Assembly: GCF_000002865.3 (NCBI RefSeq)
Contig: NW_001865040.1
Span: forward strand, 8,888-72,887
Direction of reading: 5' to 3'
DNA: 64,000 nt
From: Monosiga brevicollis MX1
Taxonomy: Eukaryota > Opisthokonta > Choanoflagellata > Craspedida > Salpingoecidae
In this document: positions 1 through 11,094 of the stretch, one piece after another
How positions within the stretch are numbered: the stretch's first letter is position 1
Layout: each line of letters starts with the position of its first letter
The notes under the pieces: model-generated
Told to the model about the DNA's origin: nothing
What the model saw: the letters and a program-made list of their open reading frames with translations, nothing else
Databases searched by the model: none
Translations under genes and position numbers: made by a program

Positions 1-581
1 GCACTTCCTTTTTTAGCCCCCCCCCCCCCCCCCCCCCCAATCATGCTGGGTCCACGCGTTACTCCAACGTGAATGGGCGGGGTGTGGCTTTCTGCTTTCG
101 ATTCGTGCGGCACATAATGTGATGACATCTCAAGGCTTACTTCTATTTTCAAGTCTCCGCTGACGTAAACGAGCTCGTTAAAAACTTTCAGACTCTCTGC
201 CGTCAGGAGTGGACAGAAACTCAGGCTGACGTTGCCGAAGAGATGCGTCACATTTGAGGGCACACTCTCGAGCTGACAGCCGACCGTGCCTGTGTAGCTC
301 ACAGGCATGGCTGTAGAAGCGGCTACGGTGCTGGGCGCCGTCGTTGTTGTTCTTGGCACGTTGCCAGCACACTTTTGGCGCAGCTCAGTGAGCTCTCGAA
401 GCACGTCGACCCCATTCAGCAGCAGGCGGCGTGTATGTCCATCCGCTGATGATGAGGTATTGATGAAAAGGTTGCCATCCAAATCGACGCCGATGATGGG
501 CTCGTCATGTTCGAGCGCGGCGTGGACCACTGCCAGGCCCATGACCACAAGTAAACCGCCTGTGACGCAACGCCACCTCAT
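1..581 (-). CDS. Secreted or membrane protein with receptor-L-like repeat, 5' exon only (partial)
   Basis: Reads leftwards from ATG at 581 and leaves the window. A signal peptide is visible (start MRWRCVTGGLLVVMGLAVVHA), then a GNLFIN...LLLNGVDV segment and a short charged helix, a Thr/Ser-rich spacer, and a Cys-flanked segment ending in FGNVSLSFC...FNELVYVSGDLKI. That alternation of short beta strands resembles receptor L-domain repeats of secreted proteins (inference; not a firm family call). A good splice donor, GTAAGC, follows position 141, so exon 1 is 141-581 and 1-140 is probably intron with the C tract. N-glycosylation sequons are present. Substrate, membrane anchor and full length cannot be judged. 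It is divergent from the exostosin-like gene at 1952. Confidence 0.5.
   Translation of the reverse strand, partial: MRWRCVTGGLLVVMGLAVVHAALEHDEPIIGVDLDGNLFINTSSSADGHTRRLLLNGVDVLRELTELRQKCAGNVPRTTTTAPSTVAASTAMPVSYTGTVGCQLESVPSNVTHLFGNVSLSFCPLLTAESLKVFNELVYVSGDLKIEVSLEMSSHYVPHESKAESHTPPIHVGVTRGPSMIGGGGGGGAKKGS
17..38. repeat. C homopolymer, 22 bp
   Basis: Uninterrupted run of C on the plus strand at the left edge, probably inside the first intron of the gene described at 1-581. Length in such tracts is often unreliable in assemblies. Confidence 0.9.
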
Positions 582-1951
582 GGTGGCGTTGCGCATCAAT
601 CGACCAATGGATGCCCGTGGCCCTCAGGAAACCGTCATGCTTGGCCAGCAACCCCTTGCGTTCAAGAAAAAAAAAAAAAATAGGGGCTGTTACAGACAGC
701 ACTTTATGTCTGACAATCGCGCTGGCCCGACAACTTTAGTCGGTGACCTTTAAGAGCGAGAAAAAAATAGAGGGCCAACAGCACCATGTATTCCCATCTG
801 GTCACCCACGATAGTACTAGCATGGCCCAACATGGCTTAACTGCGGCGATCAGACGAGAGCCGGTGTATTCCATGTGGTATGACCGTTGGCAACAATTGC
901 CTAGCAAAGTTAAGATATAAAGGTCATTCTAATGTGCGCCCCAGCGCTGGCACCTTGAACCCACACCGAACCAGTTCATGAAGGTGTGACGTCACCCTTT
1001 CTTTTGGAAAAAGAGACAGGAACGCACTTTGTCTTATCCACACACCTAAAAGTGATACAACATGATGCGATGGCAGTGCGCCAACGGCAACGTTTGAAAC
1101 GCTTATGGTTTCTAGTGACGAAAACACCAAAATGTGACGCCCAACGTTTTCCTCATAATGAGCCAGCCCACATCTGTCCATCTGCTTTCGTCTCTGAATG
1201 GCTGAGTATCCACCACGCAGGTCTCTTGTTTCACATGACATGTTTCACACGACTGTTTCGGGCAGATCGTTCACTCTCTGAGACATTCTTTGGTTCAATT
1301 CACATCTCTGACGCAGCAGTCCTATTTTAACACGCCTTGGTTTGGGATCACATAGCAAGACTGGCAGGCATGTTGCCAACCCGCGTGCCCAGCGTTCAGT
1401 GCCGTGCGGTGCCGTTCATCCCCACCAACCACAGCAGCATGCCAACACGCGCGATTGCATCTTCCCCCTCATCTGGCTTGCTCATGACACACGCCCTGTG
1501 CACGCGCCCCCTTCTCGCCCATCTGGCCTCACCCCCCCCCCGCGTGACACTCCCCAACCCGCGAGCGCTTCGTTCCTATTTTCTTCCCCACTCTGTGTGT
1601 GGATGCCCCAGCCTCTTTGCCGGGACCACTGGATCTTCCTTGACCCAGCTCGCCCAAGCCCGATCATTGGTTTTGGTTGCTGAACAGGGAGCCATTCCAC
1701 CCACGGTTGCTTTCACACACATGTATTTACACATGCGCACAGATCGACAGACGCAGGCCCAAGTCACGTTCACAGACACAAACACAGTGGGAGGGCTTCC
1801 GGGTCCATTCACGACTCACGCACGACGCAGGGTGTGCATGTGTACGGATCCCAATCGCTCAAGCACGCACGGTCTGTTGCTTGTGAGCCGACAAGATGAT
1901 GGCCCCCACTCAACGCTCAAGGTTGGTCCTAGCCTGTGACCTTGTTCGACC
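582..1951. other. Intergenic, divergent promoter region
   Basis: About 1.37 kb between the minus-strand secreted protein and the plus-strand exostosin-like gene. It has a short poly-A run near 666-680 and C-rich stretches near 1530. The open frames here have no recognisable domains, and I see no convincing gene. Confidence 0.5.
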
Positions 1952-3325
1952 TTGCCTCATCTCTTCAGATTCCTCGCTCAACTCTCCGCCACTGCGCGCG
2001 CTTCACGCCTGCACAGAAGTCCACCGCGGACATGGAGCGAGCGGTCCACCCGCTTCTTCCGGCTGTGGGTGCTCGCCGTCGTGCTCACCCTGGGAGCCAG
2101 CATCTTCGTCATGTCCCAAGGTGGAATGTTCGACTTTCGCGAAACCGTCGAATGGGTCCGCCTCCAGGTCGATCGGGCCGTTTGCACGCCAGCCAAGCGA
2201 ACTCCTGCTGATCTGAGTGCGATTGATCTCGGCCCTCAAAATTGCACGCACATCCCCTTGCCGCCTCACATGCGCGTCCCCCGCATGTTTGTGGCCGACG
2301 AGGCCTTTGCCACCACCATGAACGGCCTGACTTGTCGCGAATGCGACGAACTTCCCGTGTACGACCAGATCCGTCGCAACCTAACGGGCACTCTTGTCAA
2401 CCGAGTGGAGGATGCGGAATTCATTGTCCTTCCCTTTCCAGCCGAGTGCCACGACAGTTGCCGCTTCAACCGCCAGATTGACTTTCGCCGCGCCGTGGAC
2501 GCCATGCAGCCGCTGCTGGACCGCAACCCCCGCGCCAAGCTGGTGACCGTGAGCCGACGGCCTTTCCCCGAGCGCACCAACTTCCGCACGCCCATGCGTG
2601 ACCTCCTTGCCAACAACCCCAACATCATGTTTCTTTCGCCAGAAATTAAGAATCTCCAGTCCCGCGAGCTCAGATCCGGTGCCGCCAAGTTCTCCTTCCT
2701 CAACCACGTCATCCTACCCCAGTTCCCCGTGGACTTTACCGTTTTTGATGCCCCCTTTGCCCCAGACTGGGACCGACCCTATCGCTTCTGCTTCCAAGGC
2801 ACACTCCTCAATGCTGAGCGCACCATGGTCACGGATGCGCTTCGCCAGCGCAATGATAGCTATGTGCTGTCAACATGTCGCTCCGATCGCGCCGACTTTG
2901 CCGCCACCACCTTTAGCTCCGGGGACTCGGCTACGCTCTACTCACAATGCCAGTTCTGCCCCACGCCCCGTGGTGACTCCAACTGCGATACACGCTTCTT
3001 CGATGCCATGCGCGTCGGCTGCATTCCCATTGTGACCAATGCCATGCGCGCCACACCCTACATCCGCCATGTGGACTATGCCACCTGGTCTTTGGCTTAT
3101 CTGCGTGACACCAACGCCAAGCGCTTTGCACAGTACCTTGATACCTTGGCCGACCAGTCTCCGGAGAGTATTCATCATCAGCGCTTGCGCATGCGCGAGG
3201 CTGCCCTTCAAATTACCCACGCCGAGTGTAACGGCGCGCCCGGTCTCCACTATGCGCTTGCCAGTCTCATTGAAGATCGGTCTGGCCTCGAGGACCTCTG
3301 GGGTCACAGCTTTCAAAACATGTAG
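1952..3325 (+). CDS. Exostosin-like glycosyltransferase (GT47 type), type II membrane protein
   Basis: Single open frame of 457 residues. A short basic N-terminus precedes one membrane segment at about residues 37-55 (FRLWVLAVVLTLGASIFVM), the topology of Golgi glycosyltransferases. The lumenal part begins with a Cys-containing segment and ends in the exostosin signature near residues 325-350, CPTPRGDSNCDTRFFDAM followed by GCIPIV, where the R-G-D-S and F-x-D-A-x-x-x-G-C-I-P elements of EXT proteins are plain. EXT-family enzymes add sugars from UDP donors to glycosaminoglycan-like or other glycans; the acceptor here is unknown. It is shorter than animal EXT1/2, which carry a second GT64 domain absent here. 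The start at 1952 gives a sensible cytosolic tail; a cryptic acceptor at about 1972 means an upstream exon cannot be excluded. Confidence 0.8.
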   Translation: MPHLFRFLAQLSATARASRLHRSPPRTWSERSTRFFRLWVLAVVLTLGASIFVMSQGGMFDFRETVEWVRLQVDRAVCTPAKRTPADLSAIDLGPQNCTHIPLPPHMRVPRMFVADEAFATTMNGLTCRECDELPVYDQIRRNLTGTLVNRVEDAEFIVLPFPAECHDSCRFNRQIDFRRAVDAMQPLLDRNPRAKLVTVSRRPFPERTNFRTPMRDLLANNPNIMFLSPEIKNLQSRELRSGAAKFSFLNHVILPQFPVDFTVFDAPFAPDWDRPYRFCFQGTLLNAERTMVTDALRQRNDSYVLSTCRSDRADFAATTFSSGDSATLYSQCQFCPTPRGDSNCDTRFFDAMRVGCIPIVTNAMRATPYIRHVDYATWSLAYLRDTNAKRFAQYLDTLADQSPESIHHQRLRMREAALQITHAECNGAPGLHYALASLIEDRSGLEDLWGHSFQNM

Positions 3326-3809
3326 CTTAACGCTGAACATCCACTCCCCATATCGAAACGCTGCTATGCAGCTGGCGCCGACTCTTGTCTTTATTTTTAT
3401 TTGTTTTTTTCCTTTCTTGCCTACCATTGTGTCCATCTCGTCCCTGCTTGGGCGCATCTGAACCCTCTGTGAGGGATTGCCCATTCGTATGGAATGAAAA
3501 TTCACATGATAAATTCACATGATATCATTATTTTCCATTGCGAGTGTGTGTCAGGCACCTCCCATGCGGCCCATTGCCGATGGGCGACATCCGCCACATC
3601 GCCGATCGGCGGCATCCGCCAGTACCCGGAACAACTTCAGAGCCTGTGTCCTCCCAGTGGCAATCACAAGTGAACGAATGACATGATTGAGACACATGAA
3701 CTGATTGAGCATGGAGATCAATTCAAAGCGCATGTCGAATATTCACATTTCTTTACTATCAGAAAACACCTCACACACACACACTGGTTCACATGTACAA
3801 CTATTCAGC
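3326..3809. other. Convergent intergenic with GC-rich inverted repeat
   Basis: Shared 3' region of the exostosin-like gene and HSP70. Contains T-rich sequence after the exostosin stop and, near 3567-3622, short G/C-rich inverted repeats including the perfect palindrome CGCCGATCGGCG. No gene seen. Confidence 0.5.
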
Positions 3810-5856
3810 TTAGTCAACCTCCTCGATGGTGGGGCCCTGGTTGCCAGAGGCATCACCAGCAGGAGCACCGCCGGGCATATCGCCGGGCATGCCACCGGCA
3901 CCCTCGGGCATGCCACCAGCTTGATAGAGCTTGCTGACAATGGGAGAGCAGACACCCTCGAGCTCCTTCTGCTGGTGCTCAAACTCCTCCTTCTCGGCCG
4001 ACTGGTTGGCGTCGAGCCAGGCGAGGACTTCGCTGCACTTGTCCGTGACAGTCTTTTGCTCTTCCTCAGAAACCTTGCCCTTGACCTTGTCATCGTCAAA
4101 GGTAGACTTCATGTTGTAGGCGTACGACTCGAGGGCGTTCTTGGCGGCAATCTTCTCCTTGACAGCCTCATCCTCGTTCTTGTACTTCTCGGCCTCGGCC
4201 ACCATGCGTTCAATGTCGTCGGCAGAGAGACGGCCCTTGTCATTGGTGATGGTGATCTTGTTGCTCTTGCCAGTCGACTTGTCGGCGGCCGAGACGTTTA
4301 GGATACCGTTGGCGTCAATGTCAAAGGTGACCTCAATCTGGGGCACACCACGGGGCGCGGGGGGAATGCCCGAGAGCTCAAACTTGCCCAGCATGTTGTT
4401 GTCTTTGGTCATGGCACGCTCGCCCTCGTAGACCTGGATGAGCACACCAGGCTGGTTGTCCGAGTAGGTGGTGAACGTCTGCGTCTGCTTGGTGGGGATG
4501 GTGGTGTTGCGCTTGATAAGGGCGGTCATGACACCACCGGCGGTCTCCAGACCCATGGAGAGGGGGGCAACGTCGAGCAGGAGCAGGTCCTGAACGGCCT
4601 CCGACTTGTCACCGGAGAGGATGGCGGCCTGAACGGCGGCACCGTAGGCAACGGCCTCATCGGGGTTGATGCTCTTGTTCAGCTCCTTGCCGTTGAAAAA
4701 GTCCTGGAGCAGCTTCTGGACCTTGGGGATACGCGTGGAGCCGCCAACAAGAACAACCTCGTTGATGCTGGACTTGTCCAACTTGGCGTCGCGCAGGGCC
4801 TTCTCAACGGGGTCAAGAGTGCCGCGGAAGAGATCGGCGCACAGATCTTCGAAGCGGGCACGGGTGATGCTGGTGTAAAAGTCAATGCCCTCGAAGAGGG
4901 AATCAATCTCGACGTTGGCCTGGGCCGAGGCGGAGAGGGTGCGCTTGGCGCGCTCGCAAGCGGTGCGCAGCCGACGGAGGGCGCGCTTGTTGGAGGTGAT
5001 GTCCTTCTTGTGCTTACGCTTGAACTCGGTCACAAAGTGGTTGACGAGACGGTTGTCAAAATCCTCGCCACCCAAGTGGGTGTCACCGGCGGTCGACTTG
5101 ACCTCGAAGATGCCATCATCGATGGAGAGGACGGACACATCAAAGGTACCACCACCCAGGTCAAAGATGAGCACGTGGTTCTCACCCTGGCTCTTCTTGT
5201 CGAGACCGTAGGCAATGGCGGCGGCGGTGGGCTCGTTGATGATACGGAGCACGTTGAGGCCAGCGATGGTACCGGCATCCTTGGTGGCCTGGCGCTGGCT
5301 GTCGTTGAAGTAAGCGGGGACGGTGACGACGGCGTCCTTGACCTCGGTACCGAGGTAGGCCTCGGCAATCTCGCGCATCTTGACGAGGACCATGGAGCTA
5401 ATCTCCTCAGGGAAGAACTGCTTGGTCTCACCCTTGTACTCAACCTCGAGCTTGGGGCGAGAGTCGACGTTGATGACGTTGAAGGGCCAGTGCTTCATAT
5501 CGCTCTGGACGGCGGCGTCATCGAACTTGCGGCCGATAAGGCGCTTGGCATCGAAGATGGTGTTGGTGGGGTTCATGGCCACCTGGTTCTTGGCGGCGTC
5601 ACCAATGAGGCGCTCAGAGTCGGTAAAGGCGACATAGCTGGGCGTGGTGCGGTTGCCCTGGTCGTTGGCGATAATCTCGACCTTGCCGTGCTGGAACACG
5701 CCAACGCACGAGTAAGTCTATAAATTCGAACAAGTGTGAAAGGTGAGAACACACGTATTAAACAAGCATCGGACGCGCGGGAGGAACTGTCCAACGCGCA
5801 GCTGAAGCGTCAACATTCCGACGTACCGTGCCAAGATCAATACCGATGGCGGGCAT
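3810..5856 (-). CDS. HSPA8-like: Cytosolic heat shock protein 70
   Basis: Two exons, 5827-5856 and 3810-5717, give 645 residues. Exon 1 encodes only [10 protein letters not shown]; a 109-bp intron (donor GTACGT, acceptor TATAG) falls inside the first phosphate-binding motif, and exon 2 restores TYSCVGV. All HSP70 landmarks follow: the second phosphate motif ([12 protein letters not shown]), the connect motifs, the substrate domain starting near KRNTTIP, and the lid. The C-terminal tail is Gly/Met/Pro-rich and ends in EEVD, the signal for TPR co-chaperones, which marks the nucleo-cytosolic paralogue rather than BiP (KDEL) or mortalin. It refolds proteins with J-proteins and nucleotide exchange factors. 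I could not find clear heat shock elements in the roughly 300 bp upstream, which fits a constitutive gene, but this was by eye only. Confidence 0.97.
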
Positions 5857-6743
5857 GGTGATGGTGTTGTAAGAAACAGTAACAGATGGTCTGGTACAGT
5901 GGTCAGCTAAAACAGCTTGTGAAATAATAGTCTTGAATGCTTTTGGATTGCTCTCTGGCAGTCGATGTTAGAAAATGCCACTCGCCGTCCAGCCCGAAGC
6001 ACTCATACCCGCAGCCAAGCGGTCCATTCCTCCGTGCAATTGGACTCTGACTCACATGTCAGTCACTCTTGACGATCATGGACGTCACCAGACGGTTCGA
6101 TGGTCAGTGTCGAAGACTCCAGCTTGTGTCAGGCACTTTTGATGTGTGAAACCGTGAATCAACCTCTGCTGGCGTGATCATCTCGATCCTTCTCTCTGCC
6201 CTATGCTTGATTTGCTGTTGCTTCCAGAACCCCAAGGAGAACGCTCTCTCTGTTTTTGGAACATCATCTGGCCACCTCTCTCGACGCTGACTTCGTCATC
6301 GGACTCCAGCATCTTCGAGAACAAGCCAGAATAATGTGTGCATAAATTACACTTTACCAAATGATTGTCAGATGATCTTGATGGCGATGATGTAGTTCCA
6401 GCTCGAACGTTACATCTTGGGGTGAGGAGGTTCGGCATGCTGAGCCCTTCCAGACGACTTAAGCTTGCCCCAGGCAAGTGGTCAGGCCGGCCAGTTGACT
6501 GGTTGTAAAATAATCGCCGTAGGCTCGGCCCATCTGACCACGAAGGAGCACACATCTGCGTCAGAGGCGGAGCAAGCGTGGTCCATCTCCCCCCGCCCGC
6601 CCCATACACCTCCCCCGCTTGCATACCTGTTCTGCGAACGTTGATGACGCTTGACCCTCCAGCCACAGGCAGACCTATGGTTGCAAATACAAGCGTCAGT
6701 CATGATTGTGAGCTCAAGTTTGACGCTTAAAGTCACCGCCCGC
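5857..6743. other. Intergenic between HSP70 start and the 3' end of the next minus-strand gene
   Basis: About 890 bp. It includes the HSP70 promoter. A 162-codon minus-strand open frame at 6178-6666 has mixed composition and an acceptor-like AG at its 5' side, but no recognisable domain and no supporting partner exons; it is more likely 3'UTR or spacer. Confidence 0.4.
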
Positions 6744-9549
6744 CTACTCTCCCCACGACAAACGATCAACACTTGCGGGTGCAGGCGCAGAAGCGCAGAG
6801 GTCTCGCCAGGCGCTGGCCTCGGCTGAATATGCCGAGCATTGGAGTTGCCATTGCGTTGTGTTGGCTTCTGCCTCGCCCTGACCGACCATCCAGAGGCAA
6901 GATGAGCGCGCCGTCAGGAGCGCATCGCCAGCACCAGTATTGGGCCGCATCACACCAACCGGCATCAGGGCTTGAGGGAGTGGAAGACCAACAATTGGTG
7001 CTGCAGGTTGGTGGTGAGCCCACCAAGTGGGAAACCCGTCCCAGCTCTGCTTGGGCAGCAACACGCGCACTGCGTGCGCGCTGAAAGGGTCAAGCGTTAG
7101 AACAACGTGGCACCAGCCAAGCGCTGACGGAAGCACGTGAGCATCTTACCTGAGTACAGCCAGCCAAGAGCGCGCGGTAGCTGCGTCCACCTCCATTAAC
7201 CGGAGCCAAGTGCTGGAGCTCAACTGCTGTTCGGGACAAGAATTGTGCTGTAGGCTTGGCAATAGCAAATCAAGCGCATGGGGCACAGGCAGGTTGGACG
7301 AGATCTCGGCACATGGGTCGAACTGCGTCAGCCATGGCAGCCAGTTGGTCCCCCGCGGCGCCAGCAACGTCAAATTCTGCAGGCGTGGGGCACCTGCCGT
7401 GTTCTTGACACGGAGAATGCCAGCTTCTGAACGCTCTTGCTTGGCCCAGTCGTGGATTGTGCCGTTCCTACCAACCAGAGCAAGCCTGAGTTTAAATTGC
7501 CGCCTGCCACTGCAGACATGGCTACACGGTAGCTTGTCAGACATCCAACTCACGCCTGCAACTCGGCGTGGGCCGCTACCTGCGCCCGTGTGCGGAAGAC
7601 GGCCTCTGCAGCCACCCGCGCAATGAGTTGGTTCGCTTTGACAAAGTCACTCTGGCCACACCGTACGGGCTGCAGGGCAGAACGTACTCGTGTACTGCCA
7701 GTAGTTGTGCTTTTGCTGTTGCACATGCTCCTGTTGCCAATCCTGCTTGGACCCAACACGCACTTGCTGGAATGAGACAGCATGTCACACGGCTAACGAC
7801 AGACTGGTTGACAAGCCACAGCTACGGAATGACTTACGCGCCCGGCGCCAATAAACTCTTCGGCGCTGTCAGTGCGGTGGCCCAAGTGACGGGTAAGACC
7901 AAACGTGCCCACGTTGGCATTGTAGCCCAGTTGCGCAGCAATTTGCTTGAGCTGTTTGATGAGGCCCGTGCCCCTACCAAATTGGCGACCGTGGCGTATG
8001 TTACATAAGATACACCGCCAGGGGACCCTAACCCTCACCAGACAAGTAGCTCATGGCTTGAAACTAGATCGAAACCCAATGGCGCCCCCCATTTCCCTGC
8101 TCGGACCACACGCACCAATAACCCATGCCCGTGATGTAATCGGCGTAATGAAGACAAGGCAGCCAAGCGCGTGGCAGGACAAAGCAATCGTGGCCGGGAT
8201 GGTCTGCAGTCTTGGGCCAACTGAACACGTCGGTCACGTCCCAGGTCCTGATTGAGACTGACCCATGTGCTGAAAAACATGACAATCCAAGGGACCGGGA
8301 GATAGCCATGAGCTGTCGTTACTATGAATCGCACGTGAAAGACAAGGGCCGACAGGCCTCCTTTTTAAATAACCAAAAAAGCCATACCGGCCACCACAAG
8401 ATCGCGGCGAAAGTTGTCGATCAGTTGGATGTTGTAGTTGACAATTTTGCGTTGAAGCTGGAGGTAAAAGTCACGACGCACGATAATGTCGTAGTTGGTG
8501 TAGACAAAGTGCGAGTGACGACCAAAGTGATACCCTAAAACACACCAGGGGCCCGGCAAAAGTCCAGAGTGGGGAGGGGCGTAAGCCAGCCAGCCTGTCT
8601 CGCCCACCCATTCAAACGTGAAATGCGGATCGGATGCAGGAGTGAGTCAACAAACCGGCGAGCCACAGGTCGGCCACCATGGGACCATAGACGGGCTTTT
8701 CTCCCTTGCCCAAGCCGCCCCAGCGCTGGTGAACGGCGCAAAAGCCAGTGCGCCAGGGGCAGAGGATGGGTAAGGAGCGCACAAAATCTACCGCAGCGCA
8801 AAAAAATACCCATGCGTTAATGTGCACGGAACACGTGTCGTCTTAGCCAGAGACAGTCACAGATGTGCCGACTGCATAACGGTTGGCGGGCTCACACACA
8901 AATAAAGGGCTCACCGGGTAGGCTAACGTTTTCGTGGGTAAACGTGAGGGCTAGGATTTCAACGCGAATCCCGGCTTCAGCCGCGGCCGCGCGAGCCTCG
9001 CCCAGCGCCTGCAAGGTCCACCGGTATTGCTCGTCCGACTACATCCAGCGTCAAGTCCACCAAACAGCGGGAATGAAGCCAACTGTGCAATGATGAATCG
9101 CGGGCTGCTTGAAGCAACATCACCGCAACAACTGGCATACCGTCTGAAAGGGATTGATAACGTGGGTGAACGAAACTTCGGGTCCAGCCGCGCGATGCAA
9201 AAGGTCTATCCTCACCAATGAGCACATGCATAACTTGGCATATCAGTGCGATTGGACGGGAGAAGATACGGCGAGCTGAAACACAAAATTGTGAGCCACA
9301 CGAATGACGCACCAGCTTGTGCGGAGCAGGTGGGAGTGAGGGTCAGAGACGCGTTGGGGGTGAATTTAAAGCATTGGCCCAGGGTTTCAATGCTTTCTGG
9401 CGCGGGAATCCCAAGGACAGGCCGCTGGGGTAGCACGGGTTTGTCGTATAGACTGGCATTGCAGCTGGCAGGCAAGGGCTGAAGGTCCAGCTCCACCTAC
9501 CACCCCAAGCATCGCCATTGAGGAGCAGCCATGGACAGCAACAAAGGGC

Positions 9550-9589
<40 letters not shown>

Positions 9590-10141
9590 GCAACAACAAC
9601 AGCAGCAACAACAGCAACACCGGCAGGGGGCACGCGTGGTTGCAGCGGCAGTGCAGACTCACGGGAATGGCCATGGGAGAATTGGAGTTTCGTTTGTTGA
9701 CTTGTATTTTCACTGTTGCGGTTTTTTGCACGCGAGCCCCATCTTTGGTCGCCGGCAAGCTCACGGTAGTGCTGGCGCGAGTAGAGGCTCGTAGTCCTAC
9801 TGATTGTGCTGCGGTCGACTGAGCAAGCGACAGCGTGGCAAGAGCCAGTGGTGTGCCCCGTTTTTCATGCTTGTACGGCTGGTTTCGTGCCAATTCAGCC
9901 ACAACATGAGTTTTCTGCCCCAAGGTCATGCTCTGGGAACGGGCGAGGCCGTGGGACAGACCTGAATTTTGGGTACGATGGGTGGTGGCTGCGTGGTAGC
10001 TGGAAAGAAGTGTCCCACAATGAGGTAGCCGGCAAGAGCAGCCACAAGTAGCTGCAGCGCAAAGCCCACCCCGAGGCGGGTGGCGCGCCCAGCTCCGCCC
10101 ATGGGCGATGGCGGTCGGGCGACGAGTTTGAGACGAAACAC
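6744..10141 (-). CDS. Type II membrane protein, glycosyltransferase-like (YTNxDI and HPGxDCFVxPR motifs)
   Basis: Eleven exons: 9962-10141, 9313-9496, 9133-9233, 8915-9038, 8656-8787, 8388-8534, 8116-8269, 7838-8027, 7554-7669, 7150-7509, 6744-7080. Phases fit throughout and give 674 residues. A cytosolic basic N-terminus precedes a membrane anchor (FALQLLVAALAGYLIVGHF, about residues 28-46), then a Pro-rich stem and lumenal sequence with NxS sequons. The middle carries SDEQYRWTLQALGEARAAAA, then HFVYTNYDIIVRRDFYLQL, then DHPGHDCFVLPRAW. From memory, the series of an A-R-rich helix, a Y-T-N-x-D-I-x-x-x-x-x-F-Y segment and H-P-G-x-D-C-F-V-x-P-R marks a family of glycosyltransferase-like secretory proteins; N-x-D could be the metal/nucleotide-sugar site. 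A Golgi role is inferred. The intron between exons 9 and 10 is only 44 nt. Confidence 0.65.
9549..9618. repeat. (CAA/TTG)n trinucleotide repeat
   Basis: About 23 CAA units with scattered CAG interruptions, located in intron 1 of the 6744-10141 gene. Translated on either strand it gives poly-Q or poly-L frames that should not be taken as protein. Confidence 0.9.
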
Positions 10142-11094
10142 TCTTATGTGCCAGCAAGGTGTGATACTTGCTTGGACCTATCCATGTGTGGTTGTTCACC
10201 TTTGCTGGGCGGTTTCGCCCGGTGCTTTGAACTATTGAGGGTCGGGGCATCTGCTGTAAATTTGACTGATCAGAAAGTCAGCGCCACAAAAAAAAAAATG
10301 GCCCGATCATGTGCATGCATGCAAGGTACCCTATTCAAGATGAAGATAACCTGATTGCCTTATGAGTTAGTAGATGAAGCACCTTCAATAGTTTATGTCG
10401 ATTTCGTACAGAAGCAACAGATATGCAAGCCAACTTCATAAGAGTTGTTGTGGCATTTACTCCAGTTGAAGCAGATGATCAGCCAAGCGAACGCGCGGTC
10501 TCGCTCGTGCTCGCGTTTGCTTGACGACTGCACGGCGTGATCATCATCACCATCCCGTCCCCTTGCTCTCTCAAGTCAAGCGCCTCATCACCCTCACCCC
10601 CACCCCCTTCAAGGACGCTTCTTGGCAGCCGGGACCCCTGCCGCCTGCGGTTTCGTCGGTCACTCTTGTGATTTTTTATCTTTTGAAACCACGAACCTTT
10701 CTCAAGCCGACTTCAAGCGTCTTCAAGTATGTCCGCTTCATTGTTGTGTGTTTGCCTTGGTCCTGTTGTGGTTCGTCCGCCCGCCATGACCCTTCTTGTG
10801 ACGCACGCGCGCTCGCGAATGTGCAGCTGGCTGCCAAGGGGGCCGCGCCACATCTGCAGCTCTCATTCTGGCTTGACGTCTTTTTTATTTGACATCCTTC
10901 GCAGCCACTTATTTTGCACAAACCTCTGAGCTATTGTTGTTGTTGTTGCTGTTGGTGCTGGCAGCCGATCTTCATTTCGACCCTTGCCCACCGGTGCACT
11001 CTTTGCTTGCTCGCAACGCGTTGGCGGGCACCCTTTACAAGTTTCCGGGTGTTGATCATCACACGCCCTCTGGTGCCGAACGTGAACAGCTGGC
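10142..11094. other. Intergenic, divergent promoter region
   Basis: Separates the minus-strand transferase-like gene from the plus-strand DEP-like gene. Contains small A runs (about 10289-10297), a T-rich stretch near 10670-10690 and a short TTG repeat at about 10934-10950. No domain-bearing open frame. Confidence 0.45.

Noticed and set aside
5010-5723. 237-codon plus-strand frame rich in Leu, Val, Asp and Gly opposite HSP70
   Set aside because: Antisense shadow of the HSP70 coding sequence.
9387-10250. 287-codon minus-strand frame with a long poly-Leu run
   Set aside because: The poly-Leu comes from the (CAA/TTG)n repeat in intron 1; the correct frame is covered by the spliced 11-exon model.
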